Shown piece by piece: positions 13,386 to 30,236 of a stretch of 64,000 nt of DNA. Position 1 is the stretch's first letter. Every line of letters begins with the position of its first letter. Location of the stretch: NCBI RefSeq assembly GCF_003590095.1, contig NC_039490.1:9689834-9753833 (forward strand), given 5' to 3'. The translations under genes and the position numbers were made by a program. Source of the stretch: Trichoplusia ni (Eukaryota; Arthropoda; Insecta; Lepidoptera; Noctuidae). Under the pieces are notes generated by a model, which searched no databases, was not told where the DNA came from, and saw only the letters and a list, made by a program, of their open reading frames with translations.

Positions 13386-13480
13386 GAGATTGATGATTAG
13401 AGCTACATTTTAGACAGTTGTGTAAAAGAGAGTCTACGCCTTGCAGGGCAAGCTCGCTTCCACAATCACGCCATATATTT

Positions 13481-13703
13481 GACGACCTCCGTGGTCGACT
13501 GGCGTACGCACCGGTTTCAAGGTGTCGATAGCTCCGTCCATCCCCGGTCGGGCCAATGTAAAAATTCACATTTCTACATTGTCTCGGGTCTGGGTGTTTG
13601 TGGTACCTTCTTTATCTGAATTCCATAACACAAGTGCTTTAGCAACTTAGGTACTTTGGGTTCAGAACAATGTATGTGATGTTATCTGCATTTATTCATA
13701 TTC
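13481..13703 (+). repeat. Second tRNA-derived SINE family
   Basis: Plus-strand copy of the element at 7561-7769. The A box is nearly intact (13492-13502, TGGTCGACTGG), but the B box has been lost to small deletions. The tail GGTACCTTCTTTATCTGAAT and TGTATGTGATGTTATCTGCA is well kept. Confidence 0.7.
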
Positions 13704-16460
13704 ATATTGGATTAGATAATTCTTTTCTTAGCTTTTAAATATTGTTTTACGATCCGTTTCTTTTTGGGTAAATGGGCTTTACAAAATTTTTGTCATAAGT
13801 CTGTCATTATGCGTACGAAGCTGCGACCATCTTCCAGTAATTAATAAAGTTTATTTAAGAAGTCATCATTTTGCTTGTATTACCAAGAAACAGTTGCTTT
13901 GATTAGGAAGCGTAGAACCAGTCCTAACTGATGTAATAGGCAAACAGGTTAGACCTATCGCAATAGTCATGTCCTTGTTATTTTCTCGTAAACTCAGAAA
14001 TACATACTTAGATAGATACAATCTTGTTTACTTCGTCTACTACAAGAATTTATAAATAATAAATACGTAATCTACATAAAACCTGACAAATATGAGTCGA
14101 GTAAATAGTCTTACAAAGAAGGGACAACAATTTGCTCATCCTTCTTATTTTTGACCGTGTCAACCATGCCTTAACCTCGATGTTTGTAATAGCTTTTTTT
14201 CTTATACAGATATCAGGAATACGTTATCTTATGATTAATCACAGCTCTCATTTTACTGTATTAAAAAGTGCTGTCATGTACAGAATAATATAAAAATATG
14301 TCTTCATCAATCTGGTTTTAATTCCTCATTGCTAGCATGGCTGCTAGACGCAAATCGTCTAAACTAATAATTGAAAAGCATCCTCTGGAGCGATTAGGAT
14401 AAAAGATAAATGATTTGGTAATGATAAATAGACTGTGGACCTTTGCATAGGAATATTTTCAGAGATATAGATTTCAACTTCAACATATAAAATAAAAAAG
14501 GGGCGCAGAAGATGGTCTTCTAGAAATTATGGACAAAAAAGACTTTCGTCAAACAAAAACTGCATACTTTTTTCGTATGGTCGATATAAAACCTGGTGTC
14601 AGAGCTTTAAATTCACTTAGGATCCTGACGTGGCTTCAAACACCTTTAAAGATCTGAAGTGTCCTGGTTTCCTATCGGGACAGCAGGATTGTCTGAAGGA
14701 TAACACTTGGCCCTGGTACACGAAGATTTTGGACTGCTAAGATTACACAGACTAATAGCAGAAAAATATAAAAATGGAGGAAAACTGGATACCAAATATT
14801 GGACACTGAATTTTTATAATAACTACCGTAAGACTGATTCATTATTAAATGATGTAACGATTTACTCACGAGTATTCATCTGGAGTGCCCGACTAGTTTC
14901 GGACCCAACCGGAATCCTTAATCATGAGCTGAAGCGGCGGGATCGCGAGTCTCGACCCGTTACATCATTTAATAATTGGACACTGAAATCGCCCGCAGTT
15001 CAGCGTGGTGATCAATGCTCAAACCTTCCCTATATGGGTAGAGGCCTGTGCCCAGAAGTGGGACATTTATATTCTGGTATTATATCAACTTTCTTAGATC
15101 ATACACACATTTCTCCGCCTTATCTTCTGCAAACAAGTCCGTATCAATATATAATTTGTTTATACTGTAATTCTGGGACGATCCAGTTTTACTAGGTCAT
15201 GTACAAATAAAGCTATCCACTGCTAAGAAGTAGATTTAACTAGAATGTTCAGGCAGTCACGTTCCTTCTCTTATCAATTAAAGAACACATTAGCTTAAGA
15301 AGCGTCTATTTAAAACAATACTCTAGAATTTTCTGGAAGCATGGTCAAGTACCTAGGAAACAATTTGCGACACTAAGGTTATTTAAGAGACTTACTCTGA
15401 CCAAAAAAAAATAGCAAATATAAATGTTTACTTACTAGGTATATGCAATCTGACTAGTTGCTTAAAAACTGTTTTGTTTTACTTAATATAAATACAGGTA
15501 AAAAAATTAACTGTCTAGTGTTCGTGGGAGTGTTGGATGAGATAGGTGACGTGAGAAGTTAATGAGATACCTACAGCCTGTTATTATATAACCAAATTCG
15601 TAAAAAGGTATATATTTTTTTGTTATGACCCTAGTTTTTCATCTCATTGCTTTCAAGTACAATTTATGTTTAGGTTTAAAACATCCTATTAAAGTCCAGC
15701 AAATTAAAAAGTTCCTGAGCGTTCAAGATGCAAAAAACAAGGATCTTCACTATGGGAAAGTTCACATACCAATAGAATAACCAAAAATAAAATACATTTC
15801 CAAAAATAAAAATTGGGAACTCGTAAACGAAAGCCTGAACCACCACTTTCGAAATCAAACTCCTTTAAAAGAAAAAAAATTATTTTTCGCACAACTTAAC
15901 TTGAACTTACGCCATTTTGTGTCCGAGTCAAATCCGCGCGGAAAGTAGTATACCATTTATTTAACCGGAACGACACAATTAAAAAACAAAAACGTCTCAT
16001 CCTTTCGCTTAAAATGTATTAACTTATTACCTTTTAGATCTAAACGAGAATCTTTTAAAAGTAGTATACTATATTCCGTTTTAAGTATCTAAAATGTCGT
16101 AAGTACGCGCAAAATGGCGGGATATGTGACATTTCGGTTTTACAAGATGGCGTCCGAAAAATAATTATTCAAAAGACGTGCGTTCAAAATAGGTGAACAA
16201 GTGATTTTGTATGTATACAGAATTGTAATTTCGATTGAAAGTCATTATGTATTGAAGATGTATAGTGAATTAGCATTTATTGTGAATGTTTTATATTGAT
16301 TATCTATTTAAATTTATTTAAAATGAACACGATGATTAAGTAAATTAATAACATTTCAAATGACTTCAAAATAGTGATTGTAGAAATTGTTGACTACAAT
16401 ATCATAGTTGTCACAGAGTAAAAAATACCTGATAACGACTTAGCTGCTGTCTGAGGTGGA
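13704..16460. other. Gene-free stretch
   Basis: No gene is supported. The longest frame, 162 codons at 14707-15195, runs through a dispersed repeat (14852-14965) and a GCCCAGAAGTGGGA repeat remnant, and has no signal peptide or domain. The remainder is AT-rich. GATGGCG/GCCAT motifs occur near 15908-15918, 16110-16120 and 16140-16150. Confidence 0.5.
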
Positions 16461-16914
16461 ATATTATACGCGGGTTTCGCTAGGCAAGAAACAGCCCTCC
16501 CTTGTCGGGGTTCGCGGTAGTTTGCGACAGCCCTCTTGGCCCCTATTAAAGGGAACGGGGAAGCATTCCAGTGGTTTTAGCTGGTAGGAGTCCGGCACAC
16601 CCCTTCGCCTTCCCCGGGGCGAAGGAAGACCTTGAGGATTTCCACTGGATAAAGAAAAGGTAAAAGACGGCCACCCCTGAGTTAGTTTCGTAATTTCTTT
16701 CCAGGGTAGTAATTTCCCGCGTTTTCTGGCCACGTCTTCTCCACATCATCTTGCCACCTTCGCCGCACTGATGTCGGCCACAATATCCTTCTTCTATAGT
16801 CCCGAAAGTAATGAACTTTTCCCATCGTTCACGAGACATGACTATCCTACTCCCATTTTCAGTTTCCTGGATTTTCTCGGACAGAAGCGCAGCGAACTAA
16901 AACAACGAAATATC

Positions 16915-17130
16915 ATCATCATCATTCAAGCACCCTTATCCCAATTATTATTGGGGGTCGGCGCAACATGTCTTCTTCGTCCATACCTTTCCATCTGACG
17001 TCATCTCACAAGAAACACTATTTGCAGCCATATCGTCTTTCACACAATCCATCCATCGTTTCCTTGGTCGTCCTCTTCCCCTATATCCATCCACATCCAT
17101 AGTCAACACCTTTCTCACCACATGCGTCAT
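16915..17130 (-). mobile_element. RTE-like LINE ORF2 relic (3' end)
   Basis: The minus strand encodes a short frame with the motif GRGRPRKRWMDCVKDDM. I recognise this as the C-terminal end of reverse-transcriptase ORFs of RTE-type non-LTR elements common in insects. Only about 60 codons remain, with no catalytic reverse-transcriptase motif, so the element is dead. A second, more decayed copy is at 18640-18840 in the same orientation. Confidence 0.65.
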
Positions 17131-18639
17131 AAAACAAAGAAATATATTTTACAGTATTTTAGAATAAATTATCGTTTTGTTAATTAGTTATCCGTAAATT
17201 AATATGACATTATTATAACAATCTTAAAATTATTATCAGACAGATAAGACATTGGAAAACTTTTGTGAATCGCAACAACTTTTTAGAATCATTTTATAGG
17301 AACGTCCGTTGGGGAAATTCCTATTTAATATAAATCGTGAAATTTTCATGTTTCAAAACTGCGGAGACAATGTCTATTTAATACGTTTTTAATATTAGAA
17401 AAGAATTATGAAACGATTTCTTTTAATTATTATTGGACATAATTAATTATAATTATCAATAATTGCGTTGCTTAAGCTTGCTCTTATTTTAAGTATTTTT
17501 TGTTATAGCAACAGAAGTATCACCTGGTTTTTTTTTACTGTCTTGCTATCGCGGTTCATGAGATACAATTTGTTTACGGAATGAAGGACAGAAGGACGGA
17601 CAAACAGCAATGCCCTCAGTTGTTTTTTATCGAGGCCAATGCTGGGCAAAGGCCTTACCCAAACAAGTCCACGATTATCCCTGGTTCACATGGAACCAGC
17701 CCACGCGGCAACCGTAGTAGTTATAAAGTTACATTTTCGAAACAGAAATTCAAATTCAACCAAACCCGAAGAAAAATACTTCACGCTGGTAAATAAGTAA
17801 TTATTTATATAATATTGTATAAGTAATATATTCTGATGTGGAGGTTGTTGCTCTGTTTCTTCTTCACAGCCAGAGCACTTAGGTAGCGGTGAAGGGTCTG
17901 GGTTACTGTTGATATCCAAAAAGTGCTAATTTGTACTTACTAAAAGCTAGTTTGTAGTTTCTATTTGTAACTAAAAGTTCTCAAAATCAACATTTGGGTT
18001 CGATCCCCGCGTAGGACAAGCATTGCAAGCTGGGTGTCTTTGTGCATGTGAGTTGTGTCATTGTGTGTTTGCGAAACCCCACGTGACACAATGATTAAAT
18101 TCCTTACTGCGGGAGTCGTTTATTAAAAACAAAATTACTTAAGTCAAATTGAAATCATTTTATATATTTTGAGACAATATCTAATATTACTTTAAGAGGC
18201 GACGGCGAATCCCGTTAAATTATTGTAAACATAGTATATTAAATAGGTAATAATAAACAGATCGGATGCATCTCTCGGCATGACAAACAGGGCATCAAAC
18301 GCCTTGTCGTTCAAAGAAAGATAGAGAGCAGAAAACCGCTTGTTAGGTCCCCCATGCGATTGACAGACCTTAGATAAGAGGAATGAAAAAAACAAAACTT
18401 TTATCAATTCACATTCAAGTCAACGATCCATTCGACTTTCGAGAACAATTATCTAGAAAAATACAAAACAATTGGAAATACTGTTTAACAAAATCAGAAC
18501 ATTATCAAGATGGCAATCTAAGATAACTAGATATAAAAATATGTACAGTTAGATCCAAAATTGTCTCTTGAAAGAATGCTTAGTTGCGAAAGTATGTTGT
18601 ACGTGGCATGGAACGGCATTTCTCTCTCTTACATCATCA
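17131..18639. other. Gene-free stretch with a SINE fragment
   Basis: No gene is supported. A repeat with GGTTCATGAGATACA lies near 17530-17620. Possible RTE-like remnants (GCTGGGCAAAGGCCTTACCC) lie near 17640-17710. A 5'-truncated SINE of the 53516-53700 family is at 17994-18123, and the rest is AT-rich. Confidence 0.5.
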
Positions 18640-18840
18640 TCATTCGACTGCCCTTATCCCAATTTTTTATTAAAGTTGGCGCATCATGTCTTCCTCTTCG
18701 ATACCTTTCTATCTGACGTCGTCTCACAAGAAACACTCTTTACAGCCATATCGTCTTTCACACAATCCATCCATCGTTTCTTGGTCGTCCTCTCCCCCTA
18801 TATCCATCCACATCCATACTCAACACCTTCCTCACCACTG
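18640..18840 (-). mobile_element. RTE-like LINE ORF2 relic, second copy
   Basis: It shares long stretches with 16915-17130 (GATACCTTTCTATCTGACGT and TCGTCTTTCACACAATCCAT), but has indels that break the frame. It is probably a sister copy or part of the same old insertion. Confidence 0.6.
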
Positions 18841-21640
18841 CTTCGTACCGTATGGTTGATGTACAACCTGGTGTCAGAGTTTAAACCGCCCGTAGACCTC
18901 TGACGTGGCTTAAGACACCTTTGAAACATTCTCAGGTGTTTTAGTCTCAAGACGATTCCTTTCATCGTTTCTAGCAAGTGATAATTACTTTACGCACATG
19001 AATTCGAAAAGACTTTGGTGCGTTAATTCGAACTTATGACCTTTGGCTTAGAAGTCCAACGGTTATACTGCGTGGCTATCATTACTGAATACCGTGGGTG
19101 ATAAAATTCACGTTTCTGTTGCAAATCCCAGACGATGATAATATTTAACGGAAATACCTATTAAGTTTATTGTCACTAGTACCTAGATTCTCGATAGGAA
19201 TAATTTAGTAATTATTTTATTATCAATTTTATACAGATTTGATTTGTATTGCATAAGCCAGATATTATTAAATTTCAATAAAAAATCTTCACTATTATTT
19301 TGTAAATTTATTCTGGAATCAAATCTTACAAGTTAAAGACCTAAAACTTTTCTACCTTAAATTAAAAAGAATCAACAAAATAGGTTCACCTAAATAGGTT
19401 GAAAATGAAAAAAAAACTCTTCGACACAGTTTTGTTAGTTTATTGTGGACGACTATCCAAGGCTTAAAAATGTAAATATTTTTCGCTGTCGCTCACGTAT
19501 GCCTGATCAAAAAAATCAGATTTTTATCTGTACTCAATTACGTGACAGGCGGTATGATCAATTGTCTTTGTCACAATCGACGCCATCTTGTTAAAAAAGT
19601 ATAGATACGGGTATGGTATAACCAAATGTCTAAAATAAAAACTGTCATTTGATGATTTTTTGCTACTAAAAATTGATTTTTGGAGGTTAAATTATGATAC
19701 AGAGTATATTTTTACTGTATATCTATTTCTAAATAGAAATAATCATATAAAAACTAACGCTATAAATGCGAAAAACTAGATATTTTACGGAGGTATTAGT
19801 AGATCTAATTCATAACCACTTAAATTAAAAAAAACATTGAAAAACAATTAATCTTAACAGTATTTATTACTAATCGAAATACATTTAAACATGAAAACTA
19901 AATTAAAGCGATAGTTGCTTGCGACAAATTTTAATCTACGAAAGTATCAACATACGCCGGCCCCACAGCGGGCGCCATTTTGCACGTTTATCGCAAAACG
20001 TACGTCATCAATCTTTATAAATAACAAACAACAAGTGTTATATTGTTTATCAAAAGTTCCGATAAATCTTGAATAATAACTCCGATTCTAGATGACGTAA
20101 AAGGCAAAAATATTGCTGTCACCACGCCAACACTTAAATTGGTGACGCGAAGTGGGCTCGACCTTATTAGTTAAATTTATGTCATGTTGGTACAAATATT
20201 TGTCGTAATTGTGTGTGGCAAATGTTTGTACCAATAATGGCGCTAAGTTTGGATATTTTTTGCGGATATTTATATGTTCCTGATGTTGTTTTTAAGAGTG
20301 TAAATAATTTAATTCAGGAGAAAAAATCATTTTACAACGAAAAGATTAAAAATAGCAATGATAGTCTAGCAGTTTGACCCCTGCATGCACGAATAGGTTT
20401 TCACATTCATGCGTTTTAAATAGTAACTATCACGTCGTTGTGAGGAAACTGGCGTACTTGCGAATTATAAAAAGGTTTTCAGACCAAATTACAGTTTTAC
20501 ATACAAAAACAATATGATATCAACGAAGACGAAAACGGAACGTTACTGCATAAATCTGTTATAAATGTTCACAACATTATTTTCAGAGATTTCAATTATA
20601 AATATAATAGTTAAAATTAATATCTTATTGCATAAATTCGACTGGTTATTAGATACGTAACTCGATCAACCATATTTGACTGACACATTTCTTTTAGGGT
20701 TTCTTATCTATACTAATTTATAAAGCTGAAGAGTGTGTTTGTTTGTTTTTTTTTTGAACGCTCTGATCTCAGGAACTACTGGTTCAAATTGAAAAAATCT
20801 TTGTTTCTTGACCATCGAGAAAGGTTTTAGGCTATATACCATCACGCTGCGACTAATAGGAGCGATGATACAATGATTTTTTTTTATCATTAGTTTCTTT
20901 TTCTAGATTATCTTCCTTGATAAATGTTGGTTTCATTTTGCTTGAGATATTATCAAGCACCATTATTATGGGCCATGTAACACATCTATTTCTGCAACCT
21001 TATTTATTTATCTATCATCCGAGTGTAAATTTTTTATAATTGCGTAGATAAAAGAAAATTTTGTAATTAGAACTTTGAGATAATTATTTTCTAGATTAAA
21101 TCGTCTTTATTAAGAGGTATTGTGTTCTGTTGGCCTATTACAAGCTTTAAAACTAAGGAGTATGCGGAAAAAAGCCGCTAGACTACAATCCTTAGTAGAC
21201 AATAATATTATGCCACAGCTCTCACACAGCGCCATCTAGTCCTGAACTAAAGAAAGCTTATATCGGTTCAGACCAATACATACATGCATTTATAAATTAA
21301 TTAATCTAGTACTCATTTGTGTATGTAAATAAAAAAAAATGTGCAGTAAAGGGTAGGTGAAAACGACAATATTACTTTAAAATATGCCAAAAGTAATTGC
21401 GTTTCACATATTTCCGAACGAAATCACCAAAAACTTCGACACCAAATGTTTGATTGACGTTAAGAAAATGTCAAAACAAGACCGTAAACAGTTAAATTAT
21501 TTTCTTTATTTTTCTTTTTAATTGTTCATACAGTAAAAACTACCTCGTCTTACATAAGAAAATAACTAAAAAGCAATATTCATAAGTACAACTTAGCTTC
21601 TAATTAGTATAAGTAGTGAAATTTAAGTTAAAATAACAAA
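18841..21640. other. Gene-free AT-rich stretch upstream of RNF113
   Basis: No coding sequence is supported. It holds a LINE-tail-like copy at 20706-20880 (-) and GCGCCATTTTG/GACGCCATCTTG motifs at about 19580 and 19970. A GCGCCATCTAGTC remnant near 21230 matches the 3' end of a lepidopteran SINE. The promoter of RNF113 should lie in the last few hundred bases, but I see no clear TATA or initiator pair. Confidence 0.45.
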
Positions 21641-25828
<4,188 letters not shown>

Positions 25829-25830
<2 letters not shown>

Positions 25831-25834
25831 TAAA
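25829..25834 (+). promoter_or_regulatory. Poly(A) signal of RNF113
   Basis: An AATAAA hexamer overlaps the stop codon (TAATAAA), so the 3' UTR would be very short. No better hexamer occurs in the next 150 bases. Confidence 0.5.
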
Positions 25835-26871
25835 TATTGTTATCTGGAAGTGTTGGTTTTATTTGGAGATAACCCGATTCGGAAATGTATATGAATTAAA
25901 AGATTTAAAAAATCTAAATAACCACGTCTTTGAAAGTTTTACCTAAATCGGTCCAGGCGTTTTTATAGTTGTAAATTGAATTGTCATCGGGTTTGAAGCT
26001 ACCCTGAAAATTTCACTACCCTGCTAGCTTATCGGGAAGAGTCACAAAAATCCAACCGGAACGACAAACATCTGAGTGTATAAAAACGTAGGAATAAAAA
26101 TGAATGTTGGTCAGTGTATAACTCAAGAATGGATAGACCGATTCTGATGGGGTAATTTATTTATTAGTGTGTTTCTTAATGTCAACGGACGGCTTTTGTA
26201 ATCCTTATCCTTACATATTATAAAACAAAGTCCCCCGCCGCGTCTGTCTGTCTGTCTGTCTGTTCGCGATAAACTAGAAAAGTACTGAACGGATTTTTAT
26301 GCGGTTTTCGACAATAGATAGAGCAATTCTTGAGGAAGGTTTTAGTGTATAATAAGTTTAGGTTTTGTGTAAACTGACGTTATTACAACGATATTAGTTA
26401 AACATGTCGGAAAAAATTAAGCCATTCGAGAGTTTTCATCGAGAACGCTGCCAAAACCTTTTGAGTTACAACAAAACAATGTATGGCGGGTTTGTACCTC
26501 TTTAATAGATCTACAAAAAAGTCCGCGGTGGTATATGTCTATCTTCCAAGGATAACCCACAATAACCATTTTTATGTGTTTTCTTAATACAGTAAAATTA
26601 TGGGTTATTTACGAACCTCTTTTTAACAATACAGTATTAATCCTTATCCAAATAAATAGATAGTTAGATATATTATACATGTAATATAGAACAAAATTGC
26701 CTTTTACACTACGCCAAAAAAGTTAATAGGTAATGAGTTATCGTAATATTAAAATCTCCGCGCGAGAAATTAAAAATCGATGAAACGTAGCGAACATATC
26801 GTTGGCATCTATATACTAATTGTACTATATATATACTAATTACTATTTATATACTATGTATGTACTATGTA

Positions 26872-27088
26872 TATACTAATTGTTTGTTTGATTGTTTGTT
26901 TGTTTGTTTGAGCGCGCTAATCTCAGAAACTACTGGTTCAAATTGAAAAAATATTTTTGTGTTGAATATACCATTAATCGAGGGAGGTTTTAGGCTATAT
27001 ATCATCACGCTGCGACCAATAGGAGCGAAGAAAAAGTCATAACTTATATCGTCTAACCACGCAGACGAAGTCGCGGGCAACAGCTAGT
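26872..27088 (-). repeat. LINE-tail-like repeat, minus copy of an inverted pair
   Basis: Same family as 851-1128. It ends on the plus strand at CGCAGACGAAGTCGCGGGCA. With the plus copy at 27214-27475 it forms a large inverted repeat around a spacer of about 125 bases. Confidence 0.6.
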
Positions 27089-27213
27089 AAAAAATATATA
27101 TTTTAATTGAAAATACTTGAGGGGATGGGTCAAGGCTTCATTTAACATCCTCTTATATTCTCAAGGAAACGGGAAAAGCTAGTATTTTAATTAAGATTCC
27201 AATATATTCTTAC

Positions 27214-27475
27214 ACTAGCTGTTGCCCGCGACTTCGTCCCCGTGGTTAGAAGATATAAGTAATGATTTATATCTGCCCTGCTTTTTCCACATTTTCCATT
27301 GTATCTTCGCTCCTATTAGTCGCAGCGTGATGGTTTATAGCCTAAAGCCTTCCTCGATGAATGGTCTATTCAACACAAAAATATTTTTTTAATTTGATCC
27401 AGTAGTTCCTGAGATTAGCGCGTTCAAACAAACAATTAAATAAACTCTTCAGCTTTATATATTAGCATCTAATAG
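27214..27475 (+). repeat. LINE-tail-like repeat, plus copy of an inverted pair
   Basis: It begins CTAGCTGTTGCCCGCGACTT and ends CTTCAGCTTTATATATTAGC. All conserved internal blocks of the family are present. Confidence 0.6.
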
Positions 27476-29048
27476 ATAGTTACAAGTAAAGTGTGTTAAT
27501 ACAAGCTTCTACTTCTAAGATACAACTATGTTGATCGATCATAGGTTAAGCGACACTTGACACGGTCGGTACGTGGATGGATGATATAGAATGTACGCTT
27601 TACAAAACTGTACCGAAGTCTAAAAGAACTTGTTTGAGTCAAACGAAAACTACTTTTATTAGCTATATTTTTATCTATAATTAGTGTCGCAATGTATTAC
27701 TACGGTGTAAATAAGATTAATAAAAAGTTATTAGGGTCCCGTTAACAAAGGGTTAAAACGGACACCCCATTACTGATGCAACATCGCTTTGAATGTCCGT
27801 CCGTAGTCTGTATTTCATGAACTGTGGTAGCCAGTTGAAAGTTTCATCAATGATGTATTTCAGGAACCCAATTCTGCTATTTACAATGGCCAATGAATGA
27901 AAATATGATTAAAATGACACTATTTAAGCATTTATCAAACACAATAATTGAAAATTTAGTATGGGGCGAAACACTCACTTCTCTGTAACGAAAAGTAATG
28001 ATCGAGGGTAAGCAGCGGTTGTTGTGTGTAAATTAGTTGAGTGACAAATATGACCATACATTACATTATACACCTAACCGATTTATTTTCCCTTAGCCTA
28101 TTTGTACGGAACCCGAGCCACGATCCGGCTCGCACTTGACTGGTGACCGGATTTACATATTTTCATCTACAAATGAATCATAGTTAAGGATAATTATATT
28201 TATAGGCATAACCAATCAAAATGATGTTTAATTATACCCGCCATTGTTAAATGCACGAGTAAAAGATTATGTCTTAAAATATAATTTTATCTAAACTAAA
28301 GAGGAAAGATTTGTTTGTTTCACACAAAAAGGCTTCGAAACTAATGGACCGATTTGAAAAAATATTTCACTGTTGAGAAGCTACATTGTCCCAGCTGAAC
28401 ATAGGCTATAATTTATTTAGAAAAATATTAGGGTTCCGTAAAAAAATTGCGATAATGTAACCAAAGGTGTAAAATCGGAAATCTATTTCTGCATACGCTG
28501 CTAATACTATTGACAATAGAACAAAATGATGTACTACGGGTTTGCTTACCACGCGTACGAAGTCGCGGGCAACTGCTAGTAATAAATACAAATAAAATTG
28601 TAATGTCTGTCGGTAGCACAACAATAATAATAACTTATGGTTGCACATGACTGAGATAATTTGGCCATTTTTACTTTAACTCAACTATTGGACCTACTGC
28701 GACCCCCTTTTTAGAGTTATGCAGTTTCTTGCCGGTTCTTAAAGAGTCATTTGCCGGTTCTCCTTACTGTGTTGAGGAGGTCAGATAGGCAGACGCTCCT
28801 TGTAAACCACTGGTATTTCGCTGAATCTGGGTAGACTGGAATTCAACCCAACATAGTTGGGAAAGGTCTAGGGTGACGATGTCTTTACTTTCTTTCAGCA
28901 AAGACACAGATTTGATCTATAAAAAGCATGAATTGCTAAGTGACGCGGCAAACTTAGAAACGTGACGCCATGTTGCCGAAACGGACTTCCGTTGTATTGA
29001 CGTCCAGTTATCTCCTAGTAGCTCCTAAAGAAGTTTTACTTCAAAAGT

Positions 29049-29325
29049 TTATAATCTATACTAATATATAAAGCTGAAGAGTTTGTTTGTTTGTTTGAAC
29101 GTGCTAATCTCAGGAACTACTGGTTCAAATTGAAAAATTCTTAAAAGACCTAAAACCTTCACTGAGGAAGGTTTTAGGCTATATACTATCACACTGCGAC
29201 TAATAGAAGCGAAGATACAATCGAAAATGTGGAAAAAACAGGGAAAATTATTCATCTTCGAGGGCTTCCGTTCAAAAATTCCTAATTTATATCTTTTAAC
29301 CACGCGGACGAAATCGTGGGCAACA
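29049..29325 (-). repeat. LINE-tail-like repeat
   Basis: Minus-strand copy of the 851-1128 family, with the diagnostic GTGGGCAACAGCTAGTAAT end at its right border. Confidence 0.6.
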
Positions 29326-29818
29326 GCTAGTAATAAATAAAATAAACGCGGACAATATCTTATATGCAGACTGACAGACTGACAGACAGATAGTCACGCT
29401 AGACTATCTTGAGGCTCATCCTAGTTCGCTCTTGACACCTACCTTGAGAGTATACGTCCAACAGGAGTTGATCAGTCAGGAGCCGCGCAGAAAACTCTCG
29501 TGGTCTACCTCAATCGTTCTGGTTGATAAAATTGAAGTGGTGATTTGTTTGCGGTGAAACTCCGATATGAACCTAACGCCGTGCCCTCAGCGTGGGTTAA
29601 AGGCCGTTTCACCTTGTGAATGATTGTGATGAGTGTGTGATTTTTTGTCAATAATACTTCGATTTGAATATAAAAAAGATGTATTTTTCTCGGGTTTTGA
29701 ACTTACTACCTTTGAATCGGCAGTCCATAGCCATACCGCTAAGCTATCACTACACCAGGCTATATAGTCGCTAAATATCTTAGTCGCTTATATTAATAAT
29801 TATATTTTTCCGTCTTTT

Positions 29819-30024
29819 AAACGACTCCCGCTTTGGAACTTAATCCTTGTATCGAGGGGTTTTTTATAAAAAATTAAGTCACATGCACAAAAACAACCGG
29901 GCACACAACAAGCATTCGTGAATCAAATACAACAAATTATTGTCCTACACGGGGATCGAACCCGCGACACGTTACGCATTGTGGGTTTGGCGTTTAAACC
30001 TCAACCAATCGGCCATCCGTGCAG
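29819..30024 (-). repeat. tRNA-derived SINE
   Basis: Minus-strand copy of the 53516-53700 family just upstream of the peritrophin promoter. It shows CGACTCCCGC, GGGGATCGAACCCGCGACAC and CCTCAACCAATCGGCCATCC. Confidence 0.65.
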
Positions 30025-30136
30025 TAATTTAAATTAGATATAATTATTAATCTTGTTACCCGATATTATAAATACAAAGGCAAAATAAATAAACACAACC
30101 GCGATCAATTTTTCATATTAAAATACTATATACATT

Positions 30137-30168
30137 TATAATAAAATGGTTAATCAATTCGTTCAGTT
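30137..30168 (+). promoter_or_regulatory. Candidate core promoter of the large peritrophin gene
   Basis: A TATAATAAA box at 30137-30145 lies 28 bases upstream of the A in an arthropod-type initiator TCAGTT (30163-30168). This would give a 5' UTR of about 68 bases before the proposed ATG at 30233. A second TCAGT occurs at 30210-30214. Spacing and motifs fit, but no expression data are available. Confidence 0.4.
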
Positions 30169-30232
30169 ATTATAGTTTAATTCAAAGAATTCGTTTTCAT
30201 ATTTCTTAGTCAGTAGAAAGGTCGGGACGAAT

Positions 30233-30236
30233 ATGG
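30233..30236 (+). CDS. Proposed first coding exon (ATGG) of the giant peritrophin
   Basis: ATGG is followed directly by the donor GTGAGC. Joined to the acceptor at 32261 it gives ATG GAT TCC CGG and the signal peptide MDSRLIILLLYCKLVYS before the first domain. The exon at 32262 has no in-frame ATG of its own, so an upstream start exon must exist. An ATG, one base and GTRAG is expected about once per 33 kb per strand, so chance within 2-3 kb is under ten percent. A different start exon remains possible. Confidence 0.45.

Larger units (their letters stand above)
25835..30136. other. Intergenic repeat cluster between RNF113 and the peritrophin gene
   Basis: No gene is supported. It contains a CTGT microsatellite inside a LINE-tail-like copy near 26190-26350, an inverted pair of LINE-tail copies (26872-27088 and 27214-27475), and a partial foldback element at 27868-27995. 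It also holds a GTCCGTCCG repeat near 27720-27850, repeat copies at 28768-28880 and 29049-29325, and SINE copies near 29690-29765 and at 29819-30024. Frames of 60-80 codons here are repeat by-products. Confidence 0.55.

Noticed and set aside
14707..15195. 162-codon frame in the gene desert
   Set aside because: It crosses two dispersed repeats and shows no domain, signal peptide or codon regularity.
16464..16839. Overlapping 89- and 97-codon minus frames in a GC-rich patch
   Set aside because: Two overlapping frames with no recognisable domain. The patch may be part of an old transposon, but I could not identify it.
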